Below, one piece after another: positions 1-8,086 of a stretch of DNA of 41,990 bases. The notes beneath the pieces were generated by a model, which did not search any database, was not told the origin of the DNA, and worked only from the letters and a program-made list of their open reading frames with translations. Each line of letters begins with the position of its first letter. Position 1 is the stretch's first letter. Origin of the DNA: Thiobacillus sp. 0-1251. Its GTDB lineage: Bacteria; Pseudomonadota; Gammaproteobacteria; Burkholderiales; Thiobacillaceae. The position numbers were made by a program, and so were the translations under genes. Where the stretch lies: the NCBI GenBank assembly GCA_001899305.1, contig MKWL01000006.1, positions 1 through 41,990 on the forward strand. The letters are read 5' to 3'.

Positions 1-1
1 G

Positions 2-64
2 CTCAAGGTGAGCAAGACGGCCCTGTACACCGCGCTGCAATCCACCAGTGCAGCCGACTCCTGA
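2..64 (+). CDS. C-terminal tail of a probable serine recombinase (partial)
   Basis: An open frame enters from the left edge and ends at TGA 62-64. It encodes 20 residues, LKVSKTALYTALQSTSAADS. The stretch KVSKTALYTAL resembles the last helix-turn-helix of serine resolvases and invertases (the V-S-x-x-T-x-Y pattern). The stop lies inside the 19-bp repeat of the Tn402-like end, so the gene probably belongs to that element and may be its resolvase. Only the tail is visible, so the family call is tentative. Confidence 0.45.
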   Translation, partial: LKVSKTALYTALQSTSAADS

Positions 65-65
65 T
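47..65 (-). repeat. Inner 19-bp repeat of the Tn402-like end
   Basis: On the minus strand this reads ATCAGGAGTCGGCTGCACT. It repeats the inner half of the terminal repeat (TCAGAAGACGACTGCAC) with a few changes. Tn402/Tn5053 ends are known to carry several such 19-bp copies as TniA binding sites. It overlaps the last codons and stop of the preceding recombinase fragment. Confidence 0.6.
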
Positions 66-70
66 ATTCC

Positions 71-95
71 GTGCAGTCGTCTTCTGAAAATGACA
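71..95 (-). repeat. 25-bp terminal inverted repeat, Tn402/Tn5053 type
   Basis: On the minus strand the repeat starts with TGTC at its outer edge and ends CTGCAC. By memory it matches the IRt sequence of Tn402-class elements over its full length. The next five bases, 96-100 (aaggg), would be one copy of the 5-bp target duplication. The match is from recall, not alignment. Confidence 0.75.
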
Positions 96-139
96 AAGGG
101 CACGAGAAATCAAGGCGTTTTGGTTCTCGAAAATAGTTC

Positions 140-173
140 TTGAAATGGTATTCTCAGTCCATTACCATTTCAA
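140..173. repeat. 34-bp hyphenated inverted repeat, res-subsite-like
   Basis: The 11-bp arms ttgaaatggta (140-150) and taccatttcaa (163-173) are perfect inverted copies separated by 12 bases, 34 bp in all. That is the length of a Tn3-type res subsite II. It lies between the Tn402-like end and the mntA-hepT-tnpR operon, where a res site is expected. A related pair of half-sites, gttctcgaa (123-131) and gttcttgaa (136-144), is adjacent. It may also be the operator of the toxin-antitoxin operon. Confidence 0.5.
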
Positions 174-198
174 CGAGTTTCGATAACGAAAGGTGCCC

Positions 199-489
199 AT
201 GCGACCCTCAATCGTGCTTGACCTCAAGCGAAGCGCCGTCCGCGATGCGGTGAGCCGCTTTCGTACAGCGAACCCGCGCATCTTCGGTTCGGTATTGCAC
301 GGCACCGATCAGGATGGCAGCGACCTTGATTTGCTGGTCGATGCACTGCCCGGTGCGACGCTGTTCGATCTGGGCGGTCTGCAAGACGAGCTCGAATCAC
401 TACTCGGTGTCCATGTTGATCTGCTGACGCCGAGCGACTTGCCGCCCAAATTCCGGGCTAAAGTGCTTACAGAGGCACAGCCGGTATGA
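199..489 (+). CDS. mntA: MNT-domain nucleotidyltransferase antitoxin
   Basis: The 96-residue protein has the minimal nucleotidyltransferase fold. GS at residues 30-31 is followed by SDLDLLVD (41-48), the G-S...S-D-x-D signature that binds metal and ATP, and D74 in VHVDLL fits the third acidic residue. MntA-type antitoxins neutralise their HEPN partner by adding AMP to the toxin's active-site tyrosine. I chose ATG 199 over GTG 193 because the Shine-Dalgarno GAAAGG (188-193) is 5 bases from it and would overlap the GTG. The stop overlaps the start of hepT in ATGA, so the pair is translationally coupled. The pair sits between a res-like site and the resolvase gene, a place where Tn3-family transposons are known to carry toxin-antitoxin modules. 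Confidence 0.88.
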   Translation: MRPSIVLDLKRSAVRDAVSRFRTANPRIFGSVLHGTDQDGSDLDLLVDALPGATLFDLGGLQDELESLLGVHVDLLTPSDLPPKFRAKVLTEAQPV

Positions 490-848
490 ACGAAAACCGC
501 CTTCCCGATTACCTCGACCACATGCAACAGGCGGCAATTGATGCGTGTAGCTTCATAGAAGGCCTGAGCAAAGCTGACTTCCTGGAAGACAAGCGCAGCC
601 AGCAAGCGGTCATCATGAGCCTCATCATTATTGGAGAGGCTGCGACGAAGGTGATGGATGGCTACGCGGGATTCACGCAGGCGCACGCGCAAGTGCCGTG
701 GCGCAGCATGCGCGGCATGCGCAACCGCATCGCCCACGGCTATTTCGACATCAACCTCGATGTGGTGTGGGATACCGTTCAGACGGCGCTGCCGGAACTG
801 CTCAAGCAACTGCCCGCCGTATGCAAGGATGCCGACAAGCCATGCTGA
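486..848 (+). CDS. hepT: HEPN-domain toxin (HepT-like RNase)
   Basis: The 120-residue all-helical protein carries the HEPN ribonuclease signature R79-NRIA-H84-G-Y86 (Rx4HxY). This is the catalytic motif of HepT toxins, with Tyr86 the residue the partner antitoxin would modify. These RNases cleave RNA and stop growth when the antitoxin is lost. Length and the IGEAATKV segment (49-56) are typical of the family. The gene starts within the mntA stop (4-base overlap). Its own 3' end overlaps the resolvase start by 7 bases, so toxin, antitoxin and resolvase form one operon. Catalytic residues appear intact. Confidence 0.88.
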   Translation: MNENRLPDYLDHMQQAAIDACSFIEGLSKADFLEDKRSQQAVIMSLIIIGEAATKVMDGYAGFTQAHAQVPWRSMRGMRNRIAHGYFDINLDVVWDTVQTALPELLKQLPAVCKDADKPC

Positions 849-1399
849 TTGGCTATGCGCGAGTCTCGACACAGGATCAGAACCTGGAATTGCAGCGTGA
901 CGCGTTGGCCAGGGCCGGATGCCAGAAGGTCTATGAGGACAAGGTAAGCGGCACCCGCGCCGACCGCCCCGGTCTGGCCAAGGCGCAGGAGATGCTTCGC
1001 GAAGGCGACACGCTGGTTGTATGGAAACTGGATCGCTTGGGGCGCAGCGTCAAACAACTGGTCGATCTGGTGGGCGAGCTGCACAAACACGGCGTCCAGT
1101 TCAAGAGCCTGACAGACTCGATTGACACCGGCACGCCGTCAGGCCGCTTCTTCTTCCACGTCATGGCCAGCCTCGCGGAAATGGAGCGCGAACTGACCGT
1201 CGAGCGGACCCGTGCAGGCCTGGAGGTGGCTCGCCAACTCGGGCGCAAGGGCGGCCGCAAACCCAAGATGACCGACAGCAAGATCGAGTCGGCCAGGAAA
1301 TTGTTGGCCAGTGGTGTGCCGCCCAAGGACGTTGCGCGCGATCTCGGCGTATCGATTCCGACCCTCTATCGCTGGGTGCCCGCTTCGACCCACACCTGA
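842..1399 (+). CDS. tnpR: Serine resolvase of a Tn3-family transposon
   Basis: The 185-residue protein begins MLIGYARVSTQDQN, with catalytic Ser9. VWKLDRLGRS and the long E helix SLAEMERELTVERTRAGLE follow, then GRKGGRKPK and a C-terminal helix-turn-helix (DVARDLGVSIPTLYRWV). This is a full-length small serine recombinase that would resolve transposon cointegrates at res. ATG 842 is inside the end of hepT, implying coupling. An upstream in-frame extension was rejected because it runs through hepT and the protein begins exactly at the conserved N-terminus. Confidence 0.92.
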   Translation: MLIGYARVSTQDQNLELQRDALARAGCQKVYEDKVSGTRADRPGLAKAQEMLREGDTLVVWKLDRLGRSVKQLVDLVGELHKHGVQFKSLTDSIDTGTPSGRFFFHVMASLAEMERELTVERTRAGLEVARQLGRKGGRKPKMTDSKIESARKLLASGVPPKDVARDLGVSIPTLYRWVPASTHT

Positions 1400-1430
1400 C
1401 TAGTTTCAACCCTATTGCAAAGACCTCTGA

Positions 1431-3158
1431 ATGGATCACAACATACCGCTCATCACCACCTTGGCCGCCGGCTTTGGCATTGCCCTGATCCTGGGTTTCC
1501 TGGCCGAACGGATCAAGGTGCCGGCCCTGGTGGGCTACCTCGTGGCCGGCATCATCATCGGGCCGGGCACACCGGGTTTCGTGGCCGATGTGCATCTGGC
1601 CGCGCAGCTTTCCGAAATCGGCGTCATGCTCCTGATGTTCGGCGTCGGCCTGCATTTCTCGCTCAATGACCTACTGGCGGTCAAACGCATAGCGGTGCCC
1701 GGTGCCGTGGTGCAAATGACCTTGGCCACCGTGTTGGGAATGGCTGTGGCTTGGTGGTGGGAATGGAGTTGGGGTGCGGGCCTGTTGTTCGGGCTGTCGC
1801 TGTCGTGTGCGAGTACCGTGGTGTTGCTCAAGGCGCTGGAAGCCCGTGGCGTGCTCGAAAGCATGAATGGTCGCATCGCAGTCGGCTGGCTGGTCGTTGA
1901 AGACCTCGCCACCGTCCTGGTGCTCGTGCTTTTGCCCCCGCTCGCGGGCGTCCTGGGCGGATCGGCGGTGGCCGTGCCGGGCGCCGATCCGCTTTGGGTG
2001 ACGATTGGAAAAACCTTGCTCCAAGTGGCTGCTTTCATCGCCATCATGCTGGTGGCGGGTCGCCGCGTGCTGCCTTGGCTGTTGTGGCAGATTTCGCGCA
2101 CCGGCTCGCGCGAGCTGTTCACCCTGTCGGTGATCGCTGCAGCCATCGGCATTGCCTACGGTGCGGCCCAACTGTTCGGCGTTTCGTTCGCCCTTGGCGC
2201 GTTCTTCGCTGGCATGGTGCTGCGTGAATCGGAGTTCAGTCACCGGGCGGCCGAAGAGTCTCTGCCACTGCGCGACGCCTTCTCGGTGCTATTTTTCGTA
2301 TCCGTGGGCATGCTGTTCGAACCGACCATCTTGCTGGAGCAGCCGATACACGTCCTGGGCGTGGTGGCCATCATCATCTTCGGCAAGTCCATTGCAGCCC
2401 TGGCAATCGTGCTCGCTTTCCGCTATCCGCTGAACACGGCGCTGACCGTTTCGGCCAGCCTGGCGCAGATCGGCGAGTTTTCGTTCATCCTGGCCGGCAT
2501 GGGCCTGTCACTGGGTTTGCTGCCGGCCGAAGGCATGAGCCTGGTATTGGCCGGTGCGCTCATCTCCATTGCGCTGAATCCGGTGCTGTTCGCCGCCATT
2601 GAGCCGGTACGGCGTTGGATTCTTGAACGCTCGGACCTGGCCCGACGCCTGGAGCAGCGGACCGACCCGTATGCCGAACTGCCGATGACCACCGAGCGCA
2701 AGTACCTAGAGGGGCAAGTCGTGCTGGTCGGATTTGGCCGGGTCGGCAAGCGGATTGCCAGCGCGCTGGAGGCGCGTGGCATTCCCTACGTGGTCGCGGA
2801 ACAGAACCGTGAGCTGGTCGAGAACCTGCGCAAGAAAGGGATGGTGGCCGTATCAGGCAATGCCGCTGACCCGGCGGTGCTGATTCAGGCACACATTGCC
2901 GATGCCGCCATGTTGGTGGTGGCAACGCCCGATCCGCTCAACGTGCGCCAGATGGCCGACACGGCGCGCACCCTCAATCCCGGCATCGAGATCGTCTTGC
3001 GCACACACAGCGAGGACGAATCCCTGATGCTGCGCAAGGAAGGCATCGGCACGGTCTTCTTCGGTGAGGAAGAGTTGGCCAAGGGTATGACCGGGCATGT
3101 GCTGGAGCGTTTTTCTCCTCAAGCCAGCGGCCAGGCCCCAGCATCCGCACACACCTGA
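1431..3158 (+). CDS. YbaL/Kef-type cation:proton antiporter with TrkA-N domain
   Basis: The 575-residue inner-membrane protein belongs to the CPA2 family. Residues 1-390 form about 12 membrane segments, beginning with PLITTLAAGFGIALILGFLA and containing VGYLVAGIIIGPGTPGF and MLLMFGVGLHFSL, a pattern shared with E. coli YbaL. From about residue 425 a cytoplasmic Rossmann domain follows, with GFGRVG as the nucleotide-binding loop. Such proteins exchange K+ or other cations for protons and are gated by NAD(H) or thiol adducts. It is the first cargo gene after tnpR, 31 bases downstream, and converges on a Usp gene. Its substrate is inferred; a role in acid or electrophile tolerance is likely. Confidence 0.88.
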   Translation: MDHNIPLITTLAAGFGIALILGFLAERIKVPALVGYLVAGIIIGPGTPGFVADVHLAAQLSEIGVMLLMFGVGLHFSLNDLLAVKRIAVPGAVVQMTLATVLGMAVAWWWEWSWGAGLLFGLSLSCASTVVLLKALEARGVLESMNGRIAVGWLVVEDLATVLVLVLLPPLAGVLGGSAVAVPGADPLWVTIGKTLLQVAAFIAIMLVAGRRVLPWLLWQISRTGSRELFTLSVIAAAIGIAYGAAQLFGVSFALGAFFAGMVLRESEFSHRAAEESLPLRDAFSVLFFVSVGMLFEPTILLEQPIHVLGVVAIIIFGKSIAALAIVLAFRYPLNTALTVSASLAQIGEFSFILAGMGLSLGLLPAEGMSLVLAGALISIALNPVLFAAIEPVRRWILERSDLARRLEQRTDPYAELPMTTERKYLEGQVVLVGFGRVGKRIASALEARGIPYVVAEQNRELVENLRKKGMVAVSGNAADPAVLIQAHIADAAMLVVATPDPLNVRQMADTARTLNPGIEIVLRTHSEDESLMLRKEGIGTVFFGEEELAKGMTGHVLERFSPQASGQAPASAHT

Positions 3159-3175
3159 AGCTCGCCGATCTACCC

Positions 3176-4063
3176 TCATATCGTGTTGGTCGGCGTGCGC
3201 ACCAGCAGCGTGTCGCACGGTAGCCAGTCCAGTAGCTTGGCGGCCGTACTGCCCAGCAACAGGCTCATGATGCCACTGCGGCCGTGACTGCCCATCACCA
3301 CCAGATCGATGTCGTGCTCGCGCACGTAACGTGTCAATGTGCTTTCGATGGCACCGCACTTGACGACGGGACGCACCTTTACGTTCGGAGGAAGGGCCGT
3401 CGCCGCCATAAAGGCTGCGTACTCTGTTTCCTCGATGCCGATGCAGACACCGGGATGTGACGAGGCGTCGGCCAGCCCTGACATCGCCAGGACATGGGCG
3501 TGGTACAGGACCAGTTCGCGGCCGGGAAACAGTCGAGCAGCGGTCAGCAGGGCGTGGCGGGATGGCTCGGAAAAATCGCTGGCGACGAGAATCCGCCGGT
3601 ACGGCTCCCTCGCCCGACTGCGTACCACCAGCAAGGGCTGGGATAGCGAGCGCGCCAAGTTCTCGACGGTCGAGCCCAGCAAGAGGCGTCCCAGGGTTTC
3701 GTTGCAGGACACCCCAGTGACGACGAGGCCGGATTGTGTGCTGGCCGCCGTTTCCCGAATGGCGGCCGTGGCGTCCTCACTGCGCACCAGGCGCAGGGTT
3801 GCGGGCACATTCGCCGCCGCGAGGTCACGAGCAAGCTGTTGTCGTGCCACATGCAAAAGTTGCTCATCGCTCGCCCCACTGATCCAGGCCAGCGCCTGAT
3901 CGGGGGATGCGGCGGGGTCAAGTACGTTCAACGCCACCAGTTCGGCCTGCCACTCCCCGGCCAATTGAGCAGCCCGATCCAGCGCCCGGTCGCATCGTGC
4001 GCTCAGGTCGGTGGCCAGCAGGAGGCTGTGCGGCGTGTTGCGGGGTTCGGGAATGGCTGTCAT
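3176..4063 (-). CDS. Tandem universal stress protein (UspA x2)
   Basis: The 295-residue cytoplasmic protein has two Usp domains (about 12-145 and 155-292). The second keeps the ATP-binding pattern G-2x-G-9x-G-S (GSHGRSGIMSLLLGS). The first reads GVSCNETLGRLLLGS and lacks the second glycine, so probably only one domain binds nucleotide. The start at 4063 follows AAGGAG, 7 bases upstream; a longer in-frame opening into the ATPase gene has no such site. It lies 26 bases downstream of the P-type ATPase stop, so the two are probably co-transcribed leftward. The direct effector role is unknown. Confidence 0.88.
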   Translation of the reverse strand: MTAIPEPRNTPHSLLLATDLSARCDRALDRAAQLAGEWQAELVALNVLDPAASPDQALAWISGASDEQLLHVARQQLARDLAAANVPATLRLVRSEDATAAIRETAASTQSGLVVTGVSCNETLGRLLLGSTVENLARSLSQPLLVVRSRAREPYRRILVASDFSEPSRHALLTAARLFPGRELVLYHAHVLAMSGLADASSHPGVCIGIEETEYAAFMAATALPPNVKVRPVVKCGAIESTLTRYVREHDIDLVVMGSHGRSGIMSLLLGSTAAKLLDWLPCDTLLVRTPTNTI

Positions 4064-4089
4064 GTGATTCTCCTTGAATGGTTGCCCTG

Positions 4090-6828
4090 TCATGCAAGCA
4101 CCAATCGAGCCGCTAAGCGGGTGCGGCGCATGATGAATTTTTCCAGTTCTGCCACACTGAACACCAATAGGCCGGCGGCCAGCACCTTGCCCCACTCCGT
4201 TGGTGAAAGATCGGTCGAACCGAAGACAGCCTGCATGAACGGCGTGTGGGTATAGGCGATTTGCAGCGGGATACAGGCGGCAATGGCCAACAGCACATAA
4301 CGATTGCCGGTCAGTCCCTCCCGACTGAGGACGGATGACAGGATGAAGCGGCTGTTGATCAGGTAGAACATTTCCGCAGTAACCACGGCATTGACCGCCA
4401 TCGTCCGCGCCGTTTCGATACTGGTGCCTGCGTCCAACTCCCAGAGGAACAGGCCCAGCGCGCCGGTCATCATGAGCACCGAGACCATCAGCACCCGCCA
4501 GACGAAGAACCCCGACAGCAGCGCCTCGCCGGGCGGCCGGGGACGGCGGTTCATGATGCCGGGCTCGGCCGGCTCGAAGGCCAATGCCAGGCCCAGCGTA
4601 CTGGAGGTGACCATGTTGATCCACAGCACCTGGGCTGGGGTCAGTGGCAGGGCCAGCTCGAACAGGATGGCCGCGATGACCACCAGCGCCTCGCCGCCGT
4701 TGGTCGGCAGCATGAACAGGATGAACTTCTTCAGGTTGTCGTAGACGGCGCGGCCTTCGCGCACGGCGACGGCGATGGTGGCGAAGTTGTCGTTGGCCAG
4801 CACCATGTCGCTGGCCTCCTTGGCCGCCTCGGTGCCTTTCATGCCCATGGCCACGCCGACGTCGGCGCGCTTCAAGGCTGGTGCGTCGTTTACCCCGTCG
4901 CCGGTCATCGCCACCACCTGACCATCGTCCTGGAGTGCCTGCACCAGGCGCAGCTTGTGTTCCGGCGCGGCACGGGCAAAAACGTCCACCTCCATCGCCA
5001 CCCGGCGCAAGGCGGCATCGTCCATCATGGCCACTTCCGCGCCTGTGATGGCGGGCTTGCCGACGCCGATGGCCAGTTGCGCCCCGATGGCACGCGCTGT
5101 TTCGGCGTGGTCGCCGGTGATCATCTTGACCCGGATGCCGGCATGGTGGCACTCGCTGACAGCGCGCACCGCCTCTTCGCGCGGCGGGTCGATGATGCCG
5201 ACCAGGGCGAGCAAGACATAGCCGGACTCCGCGTCGCTGAAGCACAGGCGTTCACCCTGTGGTGCCGCCCGTTTACAGGCCAGGGTTAGCAGGCGCAGTC
5301 CTTGGGCGGCCGTGTCGGTGGCCATGCGCCGCCAGTAATCGACATCGAGCGGTCGTTCGCCATCGTGGCCCAACTGCGTGCCGCACATGTCGAGGATGCG
5401 TTCCGGGGCCCCTTTGACGAAAAGCCACGGTTCGTCGTCGCTGTCACGGTGATAGGTGGCCATGAACCGGTGCTGGGACTCGAAAGGGATGCTGTCGAGC
5501 CGGGGCCAGGCCTCGTCGCCCAGGTGCTGGGTGAAGCCGGTCTTGCCCCCGAGCACGAGCAAGGCACCTTCGGTGGGGTCGCCGTCGACCCGCCACAGGC
5601 CATCGTCTTCACGCAATGTCGCATCGTTGCACAGCACGCCAGCCCGGATTGCCATCGCCAAGGCCGGGTAGTGCTCCGAGTCGATGATGCGCCCATCGAT
5701 GCTCACGTCGCCCATCGGGGCATAGCCGACACCGCCAACATCGAACACATGCCCGGCGCTGGCCACGCGCTGCACAGTCATTTCGTTGCGGGTCAGCGTG
5801 CCGGTCTTGTCCGAACAGATCACCGTCACCGACCCCAGCGTTTCCACCGCCGGCAGACGCCGGATGATCGCGTGGCGTCGGGCCATGCGTTGCACGCCCA
5901 GCGCCAGGGTGACGGTCATGATTGCCGGCAATCCTTCGGGGATCGCCGAAGCGGCCAGAGCCACCACCAGCATGAACATTTCCGCCGGGCTGTGGTCGCG
6001 CCACAAGGTTCCGAGCACAAACGTTGCCGCCGACACGCCCAGAATGGCCAGGGCCAGGACCCGGCCGAAACGATCCACCTGACGCAGCAGGGGCGTGGTC
6101 AGGCTGCGGATGCCCGACAACATCTGATTGATCTTGCCCAGCTCGGTGGCGGTGCCGGTGGTCACGACAATACCGCTGGCCTGCCCATAGACCACCAGCG
6201 TGCCCGAGTAGGCCATGCCGTAGCGGTCGCCCAGCGGGGCATCGGTGGACACGGCTTCAGCGGATTTTTCGACCGGCAGGGACTCGCCCGTGAGGGCGGC
6301 CTCTTCGATGCGCAGCTCCCGAACATCGACCAGGCGCAAGTCGGCCGGCACCCGGTCGCCCGAGGCAAGCGACACCCGGTCGCCGGGCACCAGGTCGGCG
6401 GCGTCGATTTCGCGCCGCTGCCCGTCGCGGATCACCGTGGCATGGGGCGACAACATGGCGCGGATTGCATCGAGCGCTGATTCGGCCTTGCCTTCCTGGA
6501 TAAAACCGATGATGGCGTTGATCACCACGGCCATCATCAGAACACCTGTATCGATCCAGTGTCCGAGGAAGGCCGTGATGACGGCGGCGCCCATCATCAC
6601 GTAGAGAAGAATGTTGTGGAACTGCATCAAGAGGCGCAACAGCGGCCCGCGGCGCTTCGGCGGAGCCAACCGGTTCGGCCCGTATTCGGCCAGCCGGCGA
6701 GCGGCTTCGGCCTCTGTCAGGCCGCTTGCGCCGGTTTGTAGCATTTGCTCGACCTGCGCCTGGGGCAAGGTATGCCAATCAACGGGCGGCGGTTTTTCCA
6801 GACCTTCAGCGGTCGAGCGATTCGTCAT
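4090..6828 (-). CDS. CtpF-like P-type cation-transporting ATPase
   Basis: The 912-residue inner-membrane pump has the N-terminal cation-ATPase domain (HTLPQAQVEQMLQT), TGES of the actuator domain, IPEGLP in M4, DKTGT with the phosphorylated Asp, and the hinge MTGDGVNDAPALKRADVG. PEGLP and TNGGE in M5 match P2-type (Ca2+-like) pumps. In M6, WINMVTSSTLGLALAFEPAEP has serine where SERCA/PMCA-type pumps have the ion-binding Asp, as in mycobacterial CtpF-like proteins, so the transported ion is uncertain. Start 6828 (MTNRSTAEG) matches the family N-terminus better than the upstream ATG at 6894. It is divergent from the second Usp gene across a 170-base promoter gap. Confidence 0.88.
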   Translation of the reverse strand: MTNRSTAEGLEKPPPVDWHTLPQAQVEQMLQTGASGLTEAEAARRLAEYGPNRLAPPKRRGPLLRLLMQFHNILLYVMMGAAVITAFLGHWIDTGVLMMAVVINAIIGFIQEGKAESALDAIRAMLSPHATVIRDGQRREIDAADLVPGDRVSLASGDRVPADLRLVDVRELRIEEAALTGESLPVEKSAEAVSTDAPLGDRYGMAYSGTLVVYGQASGIVVTTGTATELGKINQMLSGIRSLTTPLLRQVDRFGRVLALAILGVSAATFVLGTLWRDHSPAEMFMLVVALAASAIPEGLPAIMTVTLALGVQRMARRHAIIRRLPAVETLGSVTVICSDKTGTLTRNEMTVQRVASAGHVFDVGGVGYAPMGDVSIDGRIIDSEHYPALAMAIRAGVLCNDATLREDDGLWRVDGDPTEGALLVLGGKTGFTQHLGDEAWPRLDSIPFESQHRFMATYHRDSDDEPWLFVKGAPERILDMCGTQLGHDGERPLDVDYWRRMATDTAAQGLRLLTLACKRAAPQGERLCFSDAESGYVLLALVGIIDPPREEAVRAVSECHHAGIRVKMITGDHAETARAIGAQLAIGVGKPAITGAEVAMMDDAALRRVAMEVDVFARAAPEHKLRLVQALQDDGQVVAMTGDGVNDAPALKRADVGVAMGMKGTEAAKEASDMVLANDNFATIAVAVREGRAVYDNLKKFILFMLPTNGGEALVVIAAILFELALPLTPAQVLWINMVTSSTLGLALAFEPAEPGIMNRRPRPPGEALLSGFFVWRVLMVSVLMMTGALGLFLWELDAGTSIETARTMAVNAVVTAEMFYLINSRFILSSVLSREGLTGNRYVLLAIAACIPLQIAYTHTPFMQAVFGSTDLSPTEWGKVLAAGLLVFSVAELEKFIMRRTRLAARLVLA

Positions 6829-6998
6829 TGATTCGGCCTCATCTTGTGCGGAGTAGCGGGAAAGTGTTTCATTGCAGATTAAGCGAAAATACATGAAAAT
6901 TTTACCTAGCGACGACGCTACCGTCCAATTGGCCAGGATTACAGCCCTTCATGCTCCGTGACTGGAACCCAATGGGCGAAACTGCTGAGGAGGGCACC

Positions 6999-7883
6999 AT
7001 GAATCCACTGAATCGCATCCTGGCGGCAACCGATCTGTCCGCGCCGGCCCGCCATGCTGTTGAACGCGCGGCTCAGGTCAGCAAAGACACAGCGGTGCCG
7101 CTCGATCTGTTGCACGTTGCCAATCTCGCACCGCTGGAGCGGCTGCGGCAGCTCATGGGGGCAACACCGGCCGACATGGAGCGGCAAGTTCTGGACACCG
7201 CAAGGCAAAAGCTTCTCGACCTCGCGGCAACGCTTCAGCAACGCTTTGGCGTCGTTGTCGGCACGCGCGTCGTCGCCGGTTCGTTGCTGGCCGAGTTGGC
7301 CAAGCAAGCCGATGGCTTGGCGGCCGGCCTGTTGGTCTGTGGGGCCAAGGGGGAAAGTCTCGTGCGGCACTTCGTGCTGGGGACGACGGCGCTGCGAATA
7401 TTGAGTACGACGATTTGCCCTGTCCTGGTGGTCAAGCAGTCCCCCCGCGAACCCTACCACCGGCTATTGGTGCCGGTGGATTTTTCGCCCTCGTCGCTGC
7501 GTGCTATCCGCCACGCACGCCGCATTGCACCCCGCGCCGACATTGTGTTGCTACACGCCTTCGATGTGCCCTTCGAGGGGCAGTTGCGCTATGCCAGCGT
7601 GGACGAGGACACCATCCATCACTATCGGATTGTGGCCAAACAGGAGGCAACTCAAAAACTCCATGCGCTGCGCGACGAAGCAGGACTCGACCGCTATGGC
7701 TCCAGCCTGGTTGTGCTGCACGGCGATCCGACCATGCGCATCATCGAGCAAGAACAGGAGTGGGACTGCGATTTGATCGTCATGGGCAAGCATGGGGAAA
7801 ACCTGCTGGAAGAGCTGCTGATCGGCAGCGTGACCAAGCACGTCTTGGCCGAATCTCAGTGCGACATATTGATTTCGGTGTGA
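6999..7883 (+). CDS. Tandem universal stress protein (UspA x2)
   Basis: The 294-residue protein has two Usp domains. Both retain the ATP-binding signature: GAKGESLVRHFVLGT in the first and GKHGENLLEELLIGS in the second. This differs from the other tandem Usp in the element, where only one is intact. ATG 6999 follows GAGGAGG with good spacing; an upstream in-frame ATG (6951) lacks a ribosome site. It is divergent from the P-type ATPase and followed after 2 bases by a small HTH gene, so three small genes probably form one rightward operon ending at the transposon's inverted repeat. Confidence 0.88.
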   Translation: MNPLNRILAATDLSAPARHAVERAAQVSKDTAVPLDLLHVANLAPLERLRQLMGATPADMERQVLDTARQKLLDLAATLQQRFGVVVGTRVVAGSLLAELAKQADGLAAGLLVCGAKGESLVRHFVLGTTALRILSTTICPVLVVKQSPREPYHRLLVPVDFSPSSLRAIRHARRIAPRADIVLLHAFDVPFEGQLRYASVDEDTIHHYRIVAKQEATQKLHALRDEAGLDRYGSSLVVLHGDPTMRIIEQEQEWDCDLIVMGKHGENLLEELLIGSVTKHVLAESQCDILISV

Positions 7884-7885
7884 CC

Positions 7886-8086
7886 ATGATCGAAGCCGGG
7901 CTGGACATCCTGACGCTGGCCGAGGTCGCCAGCTACCTGCGGGTAACGAAACGCACGTTATACCGGCTTGCCCAGGAAGGGACGTTGCCAGCGTTCAAGC
8001 TCGGCGGTACTTGGCGGTTTCGGCGCGATGAACTCAATCAGTGGATCACTGAGAACATCGGCAAACAACGGATCGGGGACCCATGA
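7886..8086 (+). CDS. Small excisionase/MerR-type helix-turn-helix protein
   Basis: The 66-residue protein is essentially one winged HTH: LTLAEVASYLRVTKRTLYRLAQEG followed by LPAFKLGGTWRFRRDELNQWI. This is the pattern of the excisionase-family DNA-binding domain (TIGR01764-like), found in small regulators and in recombination directionality factors. It starts 2 bases after the Usp stop and overlaps the next gene in ATGA. Given its place it could regulate the stress cargo or assist mobility. Neither can be decided from sequence. Confidence 0.8.
   Translation: MIEAGLDILTLAEVASYLRVTKRTLYRLAQEGTLPAFKLGGTWRFRRDELNQWITENIGKQRIGDP

Larger units (their letters stand above)
1..95. mobile_element. End of a Tn402/Tn5053-family transposon
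   Basis: The segment ends in a 25-bp terminal repeat (71-95) that, read on the minus strand, begins TGTCATTTTCAGAAGACG. This is how I remember the IRt end of Tn402-class elements. A related 19-bp repeat lies just inside it (47-65), as expected for multiple transposase-binding sites near such ends. The outermost base of the repeat is 95, so the element lies to the left, off the window. This family is known to target res sites of other transposons, and the adjoining sequence looks like one. The rest of the element and the matching 5-bp duplication are outside the window. Confidence 0.72.

Noticed and set aside
3176-5245. 689-codon minus-strand frame joining Usp to upstream sequence
   Set aside because: The upstream 394 codons overlap the ATPase gene in another frame and are low-complexity. 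The Usp has its own ribosome site at 4063.
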